64,000 bases of DNA from Aurantimonas sp. Leaf443 (GCF_001425575.1 NZ_LMRD01000008.1:329171-393170), one strand, 5' to 3'. Numbered from the stretch's first letter, positions 1 through 8,804 are shown. Made by a program: numbers and translations. The notes: a model not told the origin generated them from the sequence alone.

Positions 1-769
1 GCACGACCTCCTGGAGCGCGTCGGCCTCAGCGCCGCCTTCGCGGACCGCTATCCCTGGCAGCTCTCGGGCGGCCAGCAGCAGCGCGTCGGCGTCGCCCGG
101 GCGCTCGCCTCGGACCCGAACTTCATGCTGATGGACGAGCCCTTCAGCGCCGTCGATCCCGTGGTGCGCGGCCAGCTGCAGGAGGAGTTCCTGCGCCTGC
201 AGCGCGAGATCGGCAAGACGATCATCCTCGTCACGCACGATATCGACGAGGCGCTGAAGCTCGGCGACCAGGTGGCGGTGCTGCGCACGGGCGGGCGGCT
301 CGCGCAGGTCGCCAGCCCGCGCGACCTCCTCGCGCGCCCCGCCGACGCCTTCGTCGCCGACTTCATCGGCCGCGACCGCGGCTACCGGTTCCTCAGCTTC
401 GCGGGCATCGACGGGACACTGGCGCTGCGCGCCGAGCCCGCCGTCCCGCTCGGCACGGCGCCGGAAGAGGCGCGCCGCGTGGCGCTCGACCGTTGGCTGC
501 TCGTCACCGACGCCGCGCGCCGCCCGCTCGGCTGGGCGGATGTCGAGACCTTGCGCGCCCCCTTGCGCGACGGCGACCTCAATCTCAGCGGCACGTTCGC
601 CCCCGAGGGCGGCACGCTGCGCCACGTGCTGGACGCCGCGCTCAGCGCCCCCTCCGGCCGCGGCGTCGTGGTGACGCCCGCCGGCGAACTCGCCGGCACC
701 GTCACCCTGCCGGCCATCGCCGCCGCCATCGAGGCCGAACGCCAGGGGCGGATCGGGCCGCGCCCATGA
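1..769 (+). CDS. Quaternary-amine/osmoprotectant ABC transporter ATPase (OpuCA-like), 5' truncated
   Basis: ATP-hydrolysing subunit of a glycine-betaine/choline/carnitine-class importer. The gene enters from the left edge in frame (first full codon at base 2), so the Walker A region is missing. Visible are the ABC signature LSGGQQQRVGVARAL, Walker B with MLMDEPFSAVDP, and the switch histidine in VTHDIDEAL. About 100 C-terminal residues after the nucleotide-binding domain resemble the regulatory CBS-type tail of OpuCA/ProV ATPases. It ends in an ATGA overlap with the next permease gene, so the two are translationally coupled. Family assignment is firm because two small permeases and an OpuCC-type binding protein follow; the exact substrate is unknown. 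Confidence 0.88.
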   Translation, partial: HDLLERVGLSAAFADRYPWQLSGGQQQRVGVARALASDPNFMLMDEPFSAVDPVVRGQLQEEFLRLQREIGKTIILVTHDIDEALKLGDQVAVLRTGGRLAQVASPRDLLARPADAFVADFIGRDRGYRFLSFAGIDGTLALRAEPAVPLGTAPEEARRVALDRWLLVTDAARRPLGWADVETLRAPLRDGDLNLSGTFAPEGGTLRHVLDAALSAPSGRGVVVTPAGELAGTVTLPAIAAAIEAERQGRIGPRP

Positions 770-1410
770 GGCTCGACTGGCTCGCGCGCGAATCCGGTCG
801 CATCCTCGAACTGTTCCTCTGGCATCTCGGCCTCTCGCTCGCGCCCGTCGCGATCGGCCTTCTGCTCGCCCTGCCGCTCGGCTGGCTGGCGCAGCGCGCC
901 GGCCTCTTCCGCCAGGCGCTGCTCGGCACGGCGGGGCTCCTCTACACGATCCCCTCGCTCGCGCTCTTCGTGCTCCTGCCCGCGATCCTCGGCACGCGCA
1001 TCCTCGATCCGCTGAACGTCGTCGTGGCGCTGACGGTCTACGCCGTGGCGCTTCTCGTGCGCACGGTCAGCGACGGGCTGGAGACCGTCTCGCCGGACGT
1101 GCGGCAGGCGGCGGACGCGATGGGCTACCGCGCGCCGGCGCGCTTCCTCAAGGTGGAGCTGCCGCTCGCCGTCCCCGTCATCGCGGCCGGGCTTCGCGTG
1201 GCCGTCGTCTCCAACGTGTCGATCGTCTCGGTGGCGGCCCTCGTCGGCACGCCGCAGCTCGGCACGCTCTTCACGCAGGGGCTGCAGCTGCGCTTCCTGA
1301 CGCCGATCGTCACCGGCATCGTCCTGTGCGTCCTCCTCGCCGCGCTGCTCGACGCGCTCGTCCTCTTCCTCGCCGGGCGCCTCACGCCCTGGCAGCCGAA
1401 GGGGCGCTGA
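766..1410 (+). CDS. Quaternary-amine ABC transporter permease (OpuCB/YehW-like)
   Basis: Inner-membrane permease, 214 aa, with about five to six hydrophobic segments and the permease (EAA) loop near YRAPARFLKVELPLAVPVIAAG. It resembles the short ProW-type permeases of OpuC systems. The start chosen is the ATG inside the ATGA overlap with the ATPase stop; longer upstream readings of this frame run through the ATPase gene and are not credible. A second, related permease follows 3 bp later, which is typical of OpuC/YehZYXW systems, where two different permeases form a heterodimer. Confidence 0.88.
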   Translation: MRLDWLARESGRILELFLWHLGLSLAPVAIGLLLALPLGWLAQRAGLFRQALLGTAGLLYTIPSLALFVLLPAILGTRILDPLNVVVALTVYAVALLVRTVSDGLETVSPDVRQAADAMGYRAPARFLKVELPLAVPVIAAGLRVAVVSNVSIVSVAALVGTPQLGTLFTQGLQLRFLTPIVTGIVLCVLLAALLDALVLFLAGRLTPWQPKGR

Positions 1411-1413
1411 GCG

Positions 1414-2112
1414 ATGCTGGCCGAACTCGCCGCCTGGTTCGCCGATCCCGCCCGCTGGCGCGGCAGCGACGCCATCCCCACCCTCGTCCTCCAGCATCTG
1501 GCCTATAGCGGCGCGGCGCTCGCCGCCGCCTGCCTCGTGGCCCTGCCGATCGGCCTCTATGTCGGCCATACCGGGCGCGGCACGGTGGTGGTGGCGGGGC
1601 TCGCCAACGCGCTGCGGGCGCTTCCGAGCCTCGGGCTGATCGTGCTCCTCGTCATCCTGTTCGGCCCCGTCTTCACCTCGGAACTCGCCTTCGTCGTGCC
1701 GAGCCTCATCGTCCTCGTGGTGCTGGCCGTGCCGCCGATCATGACGGCGACCTATGCCGGCATCGCGGCGGTGGACCGGTCGGCGGTGGACGCGGCGCGC
1801 GGCATGGGCCAGCGGCCCTGGCAGGTGCTTCTGGGCGTCGAGCTGCCCTGCGCCCTGCCGCTGATCTTCTCGGGGCTGCGCAGCGCCACGCTGCAGATCG
1901 TCTCGACGGCGACCATCGCCGCCTACGTGTCGCTCGGCGGCCTCGGCCGGCTCATCATCGATGGCCGGGCCCAGAACGACTACTACCAGATGGCCGCGGG
2001 CGCCGTACTTGTGGGTGTTCTGGCGCTCGCCGTCGATCTCGTCATCGGCCTCGCCTCGCGCCTTGCCGTCTCACCCGGCCTCACGCGCCGCCCGCAGCGG
2101 GCGCGCGCGTGA
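1414..2112 (+). CDS. Quaternary-amine ABC transporter permease (OpuCD/YehY-like)
   Basis: Second permease of the operon, 232 aa, paralogous to its upstream neighbour. It has a periplasmic N-terminal stretch and then about five membrane segments; the coupling loop is around MGQRPWQVLLGVELPCALPLIFSGLRSATLQ. The ATG at 1414 lies 3 bp after the upstream stop. With its partner it forms the membrane channel for the OpuC-type importer. Nothing unusual is seen. Confidence 0.88.
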   Translation: MLAELAAWFADPARWRGSDAIPTLVLQHLAYSGAALAAACLVALPIGLYVGHTGRGTVVVAGLANALRALPSLGLIVLLVILFGPVFTSELAFVVPSLIVLVVLAVPPIMTATYAGIAAVDRSAVDAARGMGQRPWQVLLGVELPCALPLIFSGLRSATLQIVSTATIAAYVSLGGLGRLIIDGRAQNDYYQMAAGAVLVGVLALAVDLVIGLASRLAVSPGLTRRPQRARA

Positions 2113-2163
2113 TCCATGGCCCGACGCATCACCCCTAGAGTTCCGTTCAAGGAGACCTTCCCC

Positions 2164-3075
2164 ATGGCCTACCGAATGACGACCACGATCGGCGCGTTCG
2201 CGCTCCTCGCCTTCACGGCGCTGCCGGCCTTCGCGATCGACCCGCTCGCGCCCGAGACCCCGGCCCGCGCCGACGCGACGACGCTGATCGTCGGCTCCGC
2301 CGACTTCCCCGAGAGCCAGCTCCTCGCCACGATCTACGCCAAGGCGCTCGCCGCCAAGGGCGTGGAGGTCGACACCAAGATGAGCATCGGCAGCCGCGAG
2401 GTCTACATGCCCGCGCTTCTCGACGGCTCGATCGACCTCCTGCCCGAATATGCGGGCGCCGCGCTGAGCTATCTCGACAAGGCCGCGACGGCCCATTCGC
2501 CCGACGAGGTCGCGGCCGCGCTGAAGGCGGCGCTTCCCGAGGGCGTGACCATGCTGACGCCCTCGCCGGCGCAGGATTCGGACGCCGTCGTGGTCACCCG
2601 CGCCACCGCGCAGAAACACAATCTCAAGACCATCGCCGATCTCGCGCCTGTCGCCGGCGAGTTCGTGCTCGGCGGACCGCCCGAGTGGAAGACGCGCAAG
2701 GAGGGCATCGTCGGCCTGAAGGACCTCTACGGGCTCGAGTTCAAGTCCTTCCGCGCCCTCGACGTCGGCGGCCCGCTCACGCTGACCGCGCTCGTCAACG
2801 GCCAGGTCCAGGCCGCCAACCTCTTCTCCACCGATCCCGCCATGCAGGCGAGCGACCTCGTGGCGCTGGAGGACACGAAGAACCTCTTCCCCGCGCAGAA
2901 CATCGTGCCGGTGCTGGCGAGCGCGAAGGCGAGCGAGACGGTGACGGCGACGCTCGACGCCATCTCGGCGGCGCTGACGACGGAGGATCTCGTCAAGATG
3001 AACGGCCGGCTCGCCAAGCAGGAGAGCTACGACGTCGTCGCCGGCGACTTCCTGAAGGAGAAGGGCCTCCAGTAA
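2164..3075 (+). CDS. Quaternary-amine ABC transporter substrate-binding protein (OpuCC-like)
   Basis: Periplasmic binding protein, 303 aa. A signal peptide covers about residues 1-24 with likely cleavage after AFA. The mature part has the OpuAC fold hallmarks (IVGSADFPESQLLATIYAKAL and LPEYAGAALSYL). The ATG at 2164 is preferred because AAGGAG lies about 9 bp upstream; an in-frame ATG at 2116 has no such site and would bury the signal peptide. It is the last gene of the operon and converges on the hutH-like gene. Rhizobial QAT-family transporters can also carry histidine and proline, which is relevant to the neighbours. Confidence 0.88.
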   Translation: MAYRMTTTIGAFALLAFTALPAFAIDPLAPETPARADATTLIVGSADFPESQLLATIYAKALAAKGVEVDTKMSIGSREVYMPALLDGSIDLLPEYAGAALSYLDKAATAHSPDEVAAALKAALPEGVTMLTPSPAQDSDAVVVTRATAQKHNLKTIADLAPVAGEFVLGGPPEWKTRKEGIVGLKDLYGLEFKSFRALDVGGPLTLTALVNGQVQAANLFSTDPAMQASDLVALEDTKNLFPAQNIVPVLASAKASETVTATLDAISAALTTEDLVKMNGRLAKQESYDVVAGDFLKEKGLQ

Positions 3076-3103
3076 GGCCGAAGGCCCATCGCGCAGCAGA
3101 CGC

Positions 3104-3133
3104 GCGGCCCGCCTTCACCCGAAGGCGGGCCGC
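3104..3133. terminator. Convergent hairpin between the OpuC operon and the hutH-like gene
   Basis: A perfect 13-bp inverted repeat, GCGGCCCGCCTTC (3104-3116) and GAAGGCGGGCCGC (3121-3133), with a 4-nt loop. On the plus strand it is followed by ATCGTTT, a weak U stretch, so it could end the OpuC transcript. The hutH-like stop codon (3115-3117) sits inside the structure. Confidence 0.55.
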
Positions 3134-4632
3134 ATCGTTTCGCCGGGAAAGGCGGGCGATTCGAGAAGCGGGCCGAGCGCGGCGATGTCGCCGCTCAGCG
3201 GCCGGTCGTCGCGATAGGCGGGCACGAGCGCGCGGATGCGCGCGTAGAGCGCGTCCGTGCCGGGCGCCCGCCCGCCGGCCTGAAACTCGTAGGCCTGCGC
3301 GGCCGCCAGGAGCTCGATGGCGATCACGTCGCGCAGATTGTCGAGGATCGCCAGGAGCTTGACCGCGGCCGGCGTCGCGTGGGTCAGCATGTCCTCCTGG
3401 AGCGCGGAGGTGATGCCGCCGTCGAGGCTCGCCGGCAGGGCGTGGCGCCGGTTCTCCGCCACGAGCGCGGCCGCCGTGTACTGGGCGATCATGAAGCCGG
3501 AGAAGGTGCCGCCCGCCTCGGCCAGAAAGGCCGGCAGGCCGCTGACGAGCGGGTTCACCAGGCGGTCGATCCGCCGCTCGGCGATCGCGGCAAGCTCGGC
3601 CGCCGCCACGCCGAGACCGTCGAGCGCGAGCCCCAGGGCGGCGGCGACGGCATGGGCCTGCGAGCGCACCTCAGGCGCCTGCGGCGTGCCGCCGACGGCC
3701 GGATTGTCGGTGACGCTCGCCAGTTCCCGCTCCACCACGGGCAGGGCCTGCGCCAGCGCGTCGCGCACCGCGCCGTGGATCTGCGGCACGGCCCGCAGGC
3801 TGAGCGGGTCCTGCGTGCGCCGCCCGGCGCGCGCCGCGACGAGCGGGCTGCCGGCCAGGAGGGCGCGCAGCCGCGCGCCGACCGCCTGCAGCCCGTCCGA
3901 GCGGCGAAGGGCGAGCGTCTCGGCGTCGAAGGCGCCGGCCTGCGCGCCGAGGCTCTCGCAGGTCATGGCCGCCGCCGCGTCCGCCCAGTCGAGAAGGCGC
4001 GCGAGCCGGTCGAGCGCGAGGCAGGCAAGGCCGGTCGAGCAGGGCGTGCCGTTGACGAGGCTGAGCCCTTCCTTCGCCTCCAGCACCAGGGGTTGCCGGC
4101 CGATCGCCGCCATCGCCGCGCCGCCGGCGAGCCGCGCGCCGTCCGGCCCGATCGCCGCGCCGGCGCCGATGAGGACGAGGCCGATCGCCGCCGCATGGGT
4201 GAGATAGCCGACCGAGCCGCGCGAGGGCACGAGCGGCAGGAGGTCGGCGTTCAGAAGCGCCGCGAGCGCCTCCACCAGTTCCGGCCGCACGCCGGACGCG
4301 CCCTTGGCGAAGCCCGAAAGCTGCGCCGCCATGACGGCCCGCGTCTCCGCCCGCCCGAGCGGCGCGCCGAGGCCGCAGGCATGGCTGAAGAGGATGCGGC
4401 GCGACAGCGCCCGCTGTTCCTCGAGCGGGATGATCGTGTCGCAGAGCGCGCCGACGCCCGTGTTGATGCCGTAGCCCCGGATGCCGCGCTCCGACAGGGC
4501 CTCGACGATGCGCCGGCCAGCCGCGACGCGGGCGCGCGCGGCGGGGCCGAGTTCGAGCCGCGCGCCCCGGGCGAGCGCTGCGATGGCCGCCGCGTCCGGG
4601 CTCTCGTCGAGGGAGACGGTCGTGCCCGTCAT
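3115..4632 (-). CDS. hutH: Histidine/aromatic ammonia-lyase family protein lacking the MIO-forming Ala-Ser-Gly
   Basis: A 505-aa member of the HAL/PAL family, normal in length (E. coli-type HutH is about 510 aa). Conserved family features are seen: YGINTGVG with the catalytic Tyr near residue 54, VNGTPCSTG, SVTDNPAV and the QYTAAALVAEN region. However, where HutH has GSVGASGDLAPLAH, this protein reads GSVGYLTHAAA (residues 139-149): the Ala-Ser-Gly that cyclises into the MIO electrophile is precisely absent, and flanking residues align without it. The frame is intact. Its start overlaps the hutF stop (ATGA). It is therefore either a non-canonical enzyme or not an ammonia lyase; the gene symbol is by family only. 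Confidence 0.8.
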   Translation of the reverse strand: MTGTTVSLDESPDAAAIAALARGARLELGPAARARVAAGRRIVEALSERGIRGYGINTGVGALCDTIIPLEEQRALSRRILFSHACGLGAPLGRAETRAVMAAQLSGFAKGASGVRPELVEALAALLNADLLPLVPSRGSVGYLTHAAAIGLVLIGAGAAIGPDGARLAGGAAMAAIGRQPLVLEAKEGLSLVNGTPCSTGLACLALDRLARLLDWADAAAAMTCESLGAQAGAFDAETLALRRSDGLQAVGARLRALLAGSPLVAARAGRRTQDPLSLRAVPQIHGAVRDALAQALPVVERELASVTDNPAVGGTPQAPEVRSQAHAVAAALGLALDGLGVAAAELAAIAERRIDRLVNPLVSGLPAFLAEAGGTFSGFMIAQYTAAALVAENRRHALPASLDGGITSALQEDMLTHATPAAVKLLAILDNLRDVIAIELLAAAQAYEFQAGGRAPGTDALYARIRALVPAYRDDRPLSGDIAALGPLLESPAFPGETMRPAFG

Positions 4633-5999
4633 TGCAGGCGGCGCAGCGTCTTCAGGAAGGCCGCGTCGATGGCCTCGTCGCGCGCATGGCGCCCCTCGCG
4701 CACGACGAAGCGCCCGCCCACGAGAACGTCGCGCACCGCCGAGGGCCCGAGCGCGAAGAGCCAGCGGTCGAGGAGAGCGTCGCCCTGCGCGGTCGCGAGA
4801 TAGGGGTCCGCCCCGTCGAGGACGAGGAGGTCGGCCGCCGCGCCCGGCTGCAGGCCCGCGAGGCCCGCGCCGCAGGCCTGCGCCCCGCCGGCGAGCGCGG
4901 CGTCGAACAGGGTGCGCCCGACCGAGGCGCCGGGCCCCGAGGCGAGGCGCGCCCGGCGCCGGTCGCGCAGGCGCTGGCCGTATTCGAGAAGGCGCAGCTC
5001 CTCGCCGACGCTCGTCGCGACATGGCTGTCCGTGCCGATGGCGAGGCGCCCGCCCGCCTTCAGGAAGGCGGTGGCGGGGAAGATGCCGTCGCCGAGATTG
5101 GCCTCGGTCGCCGGGCACAGACCCGCGACGGCGCCCGAGGCGGCAAGGCGCGCCGTCTCGCCCTGCGTCATGTGGGTCGCGTGGATCGCGCACCAGCGCG
5201 CGTCGACCGGCGCCTCGTCGACGAGCCAGTCCACCGGGCGGCGCCCGCTCCAGGCGAGGCAGTCCTCGACCTCGCGCTCCTGCTCGGCGACATGGATGTG
5301 GATCGGCCCGCCCGTCGCCTCGGCGGCGAGGATCGCGGCGATCTCGCCGGGCGTCGCCGCGCGCAGCGAGTGCAGCGCGAGGCCGAGCGTCGCGCCGGCG
5401 GCCTCGCAAGGGGCCTGCAGGCGCTCCAGAAGGCGCAGGAACCCGTCGACATCGTGCAGGAAGGGCCGCTGCCCCTCGCCGGGCGCCGCGCCGCCGAAAT
5501 TGGCATGGGCGTAGAAGACCGGCAGATGCGTCAGCCCGATCCCCGCCTCGCCCGCCGCGGCGAGGATGGAGAGCGAGGTCCGGGCCGGATCGGCATAGGG
5601 CGTCCCGTCCGGGCCGTGATGGAGATAGTGGAACTCGGCGACCCGCGTGAAGCCGCCCTTCAGGAGCTCGACATAGAGCTTGGCCGCGATGGCCTCGACG
5701 TCGTCCGGCCCCATCAGGCCGACCGTGCGGTACATCTCGGCCCGCCACGTCCAGAAACTGTCCTCGCCCGCGCCGGCGCACTCGGCAAGGCCTGCCATGG
5801 CGCGCTGGAAGGCGTGGGAATGGCAATTGGCGAGCCCGGGAACGACCGGCCCCGCCAGAATCTCGCATCCGGACTTCGAAGCGCCGGTCGCCAGGTCCGC
5901 GATGCGGCCTTGCGCGTCGATCCCGATCGCGACGTCCCGCTCCCACCCGCCGGGAAGAAGCGCCTGGGGGCAGAACAGGCGTGTCGAAACCGCGCTCAT
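4629..5999 (-). CDS. hutF: Formimidoylglutamate deiminase
   Basis: Amidohydrolase-superfamily enzyme, 456 aa, that converts N-formimino-L-glutamate to N-formyl-L-glutamate in the five-step histidine pathway. Zinc ligands and HutF signatures are visible: NCHSHAFQRAMAGLAE, HIHVAEQEREVEDCLAW, IHATHM and GTDSHV, plus CPATEANLGDGIFPA. The ATG at 5999 (MSAVSTR) is preceded by a GGAG; upstream in-frame ATGs extend beyond the family N-terminus. It is the first gene of a two-gene unit with the hutH-like gene. hutU, hutI, hutG and hutC are not in this window, so the pair is separate from any complete hut operon visible here. Confidence 0.92.
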   Translation of the reverse strand: MSAVSTRLFCPQALLPGGWERDVAIGIDAQGRIADLATGASKSGCEILAGPVVPGLANCHSHAFQRAMAGLAECAGAGEDSFWTWRAEMYRTVGLMGPDDVEAIAAKLYVELLKGGFTRVAEFHYLHHGPDGTPYADPARTSLSILAAAGEAGIGLTHLPVFYAHANFGGAAPGEGQRPFLHDVDGFLRLLERLQAPCEAAGATLGLALHSLRAATPGEIAAILAAEATGGPIHIHVAEQEREVEDCLAWSGRRPVDWLVDEAPVDARWCAIHATHMTQGETARLAASGAVAGLCPATEANLGDGIFPATAFLKAGGRLAIGTDSHVATSVGEELRLLEYGQRLRDRRRARLASGPGASVGRTLFDAALAGGAQACGAGLAGLQPGAAADLLVLDGADPYLATAQGDALLDRWLFALGPSAVRDVLVGGRFVVREGRHARDEAIDAAFLKTLRRLQ

Positions 6000-6147
6000 C
6001 GAAGCTCCACGTGAGTCCCTGGACGAGGGAGCCGTGCCGCTCCCGGAGATCGGGCCGGACCATTTCCGATCCGGCGCCCCCGCGCAAGCGCGCATCGCGC
6101 CGCCGTGCCGGCCGTCCCGTTCGGCGATCCGGCCCGTCGCAGGCCCG

Positions 6148-7071
6148 TCAGGCGGCGTCGACAAGGCTTTCGCGCGGCACCAGCGCGCCGTGGTGCTGGA
6201 TGACGCGCGCGGCGACGTTGGCGGCAAAGGCGGCGGCGGCTTCGGGCGCCTCGCCTTCGCCGTAGCGGGCGAGGAAGGCGCCGTTGAAGCTGTCGCCGGC
6301 GCTCGTCGTGTCGACGACGCGGGCGACGGGGGCGGCCGGCACGAAGCGGGTCTCCTTGCCCTCGAAGGCGAGCGTCACGCCCTTCTCGCCGTCCTTGACG
6401 ACGACATGGGCCACGCCGAGCCCGCGATAGCGCGCGATGGTCTCTGCGATCGAGGCGTCGCCGAAATGGCGCGTCTCGTCGTCGAAGCTCGGCATCAGAA
6501 GCGTGGCGGCGCGGGCCCCGCGCGAGATCGTCTCCAGCATGCGCGCGCGCCCGTCCCACAGGCGCGGGCGGATGTTGGGATCGAAGACGACGAGCTTGCC
6601 CGCGTCGCGCGCCCCGGACAGGGCGTCGAGCAGCCGGTCCACCGCGTCGGGCGCGAGGATGGCGAGCGTGATGCCGGAGAAGACGATCGTGTCGCTCGCG
6701 CCGACGGCGCGGGCGAGATGGGCGGGATCGTCGGCGAGCGCCTTGGCGGCGGAGGCCGAGCGCCAGTAGGAGAAGCTGCGCTCGCCCTTCTCCAGATGGA
6801 TCATGTAGAGGCCGGGAATACGGTCCTCGACCGTGCGCACGAAGCCTGTGCCGACGCCCGCGCCCTCCATGAAGGCCAGCATCTCGCGCGAGACGAGGTC
6901 GGTGCCGACGGCGGTGAGATAGTCCACCTTGCGGGACGCGGGCAGGAACTGGCGCGCGTAGTAGGCGGCGTTGAACGTGTCGCCGGCATAGCCCTTGCCG
7001 AAAAGGTCGGCCTGGCCGGCCTGCTTCAGCTCGACCATGCATTCGCCGATGCACAGGATCCTGCCGCCCAT
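6148..7071 (-). CDS. kdgK: 2-dehydro-3-deoxygluconokinase (KDG kinase)
   Basis: PfkB-family sugar kinase, 307 aa, phosphorylating 2-keto-3-deoxygluconate to KDPG. It shows the N-terminal ILCIGECMVEL strand and the C-terminal PfkB signature DTTSAGDSFNGAF, with catalytic Asp near residue 260. The KdgK-like region GYAGDTFNAAYYARQ supports KDG rather than another sugar. The ATG at 7071 has an AAGGGG about 9 bp upstream. It lies 20 bp downstream of the altronate dehydratase gene, whose product is its substrate, so the two form a hexuronate degradation unit. Confidence 0.88.
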   Translation of the reverse strand: MGGRILCIGECMVELKQAGQADLFGKGYAGDTFNAAYYARQFLPASRKVDYLTAVGTDLVSREMLAFMEGAGVGTGFVRTVEDRIPGLYMIHLEKGERSFSYWRSASAAKALADDPAHLARAVGASDTIVFSGITLAILAPDAVDRLLDALSGARDAGKLVVFDPNIRPRLWDGRARMLETISRGARAATLLMPSFDDETRHFGDASIAETIARYRGLGVAHVVVKDGEKGVTLAFEGKETRFVPAAPVARVVDTTSAGDSFNGAFLARYGEGEAPEAAAAFAANVAARVIQHHGALVPRESLVDAA

Positions 7072-7091
7072 GGTCACGCGCCCCTTCGCCG

Positions 7092-8615
7092 TCACATCGT
7101 GGCGCCGAGCTGCCACGGCACAAATTCGTGGCGGCCATAGCCCAGAAGTTCGGACTTGGAGCGTTTTCCCGAGGCCGTGTCCAGGATGACCTGGAAGATC
7201 TCGCGCCCCTTCTCCTCGATGGAGACGCCGTCGAGCACGTCGCCGCAGTTGATGTCCATGTCCTCCTCCATGCGGGTGTAGAGGTCGGTCGTGGTGGCGA
7301 GCTTGATCGAGGGCGTCGGCTTGCAGCCATAGGCCGAACCGCGCCCGGTGGTGAAGCACAGGACGTTGGCCCCGCCCGCCACCTGGCCGGTGGCGGCCAC
7401 GGGATCGTAGCCCGGCGTGTCCATGTAGACGAAGCCGCGCGTCTCCACGCGCTCGGCGTAGCGATAGACCTCGCGCAGCGTGGTGCTGCCGCCCTTGGCG
7501 ACGGCGCCGAGCGACTTCTCGAGGATCGTCGTCAGCCCGCCGGCCTTGTTGCCGGGCGAGGGATTGTTGTTCATCTCGCCGCCGGCGCGCGCGGCGTAGT
7601 CGCGCCACCAGTCGATGAGGTCGACGATCTTGGCGCCCACCGCCTCGCTCTCGGCGCGCGCCGTCAGGAGATGCTCGGCGCCGAAGATCTCGGGCGTCTC
7701 GGACAGGATCGCCGTGCCGCCCTGGCGCACGAGGATGTCGACGGCCGCCCCGAGGGCGGGATTGGCGGTGAGGCCGGAATAGCCGTCCGAGCCGCCGCAT
7801 TGCAGGGCGAGCGTCAGTTCGGACGCGGGCACGCGCTCGCGCCGGCAGGCATTGGCGAGCGGCAGCATCTCGGCGATCTTGGCCACGCCCGAGGCGATCG
7901 CCTTGCGCGTGCCGCCGGTCTCCTGGATCGTCAGGCTCTGGAAATGCGGGCCCTCGGCGATGCCGTAGGTCTTCTTCAGCCGCGGGATCTGGAAGACCTC
8001 GCAGCCGAGGCCGATGAGGAGGATGGCCGAGAAGTTGGGATGGGTGGCGTAGCCCCACTGGGTGCGGGCGAGAAGGTCGTATTCCTCGCCCTTGGAGCCC
8101 ATGCCGCAGCCGGTGCCGTGGGTGAAGGGCACGACGCCGTCGATATTGGGATAGTCGGCGAGAAGCCCCGAGCGCATCACCTCGTCGGCGATGAAGTCGA
8201 CGACCGTCGCCGAGCAGTTCACCGAGCTCAGGATGCCGATATAGTTGCGCGTGCCCACGCGCCCGTCGGCGCGGCGGAAGCCCTCGAAGAAGGCCGGCTC
8301 CTCGCCGGGCAGGAGGCCCGTCGCCGGTCTCGCCTCGGAGGCGAAGGCGTAGTCGCGGTCGAACTCGTGGATCTCGACATTGTGCTCGTGCACCCAGTCG
8401 CCCGGCGCCACGGCGACCTTCGCGAAGCCGATGATCTGCCCGAACTTGCGGATCGGCTCGCCCGGCGCGATCGGCGCCACGGCCACCTTGTGGCCGCGCG
8501 GCACGGCCTTCGCCGCGGCGAGCCCGCCTTCGAGCGGCGCCCCGGCGGGCAGGCTGTCGATGGCGATGACGACGTTGTCGGCCTCGTGGAGGCGGAGCGT
8601 GCGCGGGGCGGTCAT
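7092..8615 (-). CDS. uxaA: Altronate dehydratase (UxaA/GarD family)
   Basis: A 507-aa dehydratase with an N-terminal SAF domain (about residues 10-85) followed by the large galactarate/altronate dehydratase domain, seen in GRVGTRNYIGILSSVNCS, FTHGTGCGMG, ALQCGGSDGYSGLTANPALG and MNNNPSPGNKAGGLTTILEKSLG. It converts D-altronate to 2-keto-3-deoxygluconate, and the adjacent KDG kinase uses that product. Galactarate dehydratase (GarD) is the main alternative, but the kdgK neighbour favours altronate. The ATG at 8615 follows a GGGAG at about 11 bp. Likely controlled by the divergent GntR gene. Confidence 0.85.
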   Translation of the reverse strand: MTAPRTLRLHEADNVVIAIDSLPAGAPLEGGLAAAKAVPRGHKVAVAPIAPGEPIRKFGQIIGFAKVAVAPGDWVHEHNVEIHEFDRDYAFASEARPATGLLPGEEPAFFEGFRRADGRVGTRNYIGILSSVNCSATVVDFIADEVMRSGLLADYPNIDGVVPFTHGTGCGMGSKGEEYDLLARTQWGYATHPNFSAILLIGLGCEVFQIPRLKKTYGIAEGPHFQSLTIQETGGTRKAIASGVAKIAEMLPLANACRRERVPASELTLALQCGGSDGYSGLTANPALGAAVDILVRQGGTAILSETPEIFGAEHLLTARAESEAVGAKIVDLIDWWRDYAARAGGEMNNNPSPGNKAGGLTTILEKSLGAVAKGGSTTLREVYRYAERVETRGFVYMDTPGYDPVAATGQVAGGANVLCFTTGRGSAYGCKPTPSIKLATTTDLYTRMEEDMDINCGDVLDGVSIEEKGREIFQVILDTASGKRSKSELLGYGRHEFVPWQLGATM

Positions 8616-8748
8616 GATCTTGGAAACTCCCGGGAGACGAAGCCCGCGACAGGCGCCGGCCCGGCTCGGCGGCGGCGGGCCTCCCCTCCCGCGCCGGACC
8701 GTGCCCTCGGCCACGGGCAGGGGACGCCGCCTTCGCGACGCGCCGTCC

Positions 8749-8804
8749 TTTGTATAAATAGAACGCCCCGGCCCTTCCGGGTCAAGCGTCCCTTATGTAA
8801 AAAG
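8749..8804. promoter_or_regulatory. Divergent control region between uxaA and the GntR regulator
   Basis: An AT-rich patch in otherwise GC-rich DNA holds two similar elements, TTTGTATAAATA (8749-8760) and CTTATGTAAAAAG (8792-8804). On the minus strand TTGACC (8785-8780) is 17 bp from TCTATT (8762-8757), a plausible sigma-70 promoter for uxaA-kdgK. The two AT-rich boxes are the best candidates for binding sites of the adjacent FCD regulator. Sites are proposed by eye only. Confidence 0.4.

Noticed and set aside
3379-4803. Long plus-strand frames opposite the hutF/hutH-like genes
   Set aside because: Arg/Ala/Gly-rich shadow translations caused by high GC; no conserved motifs, and both strands cannot be coding at the conserved lyase motifs.
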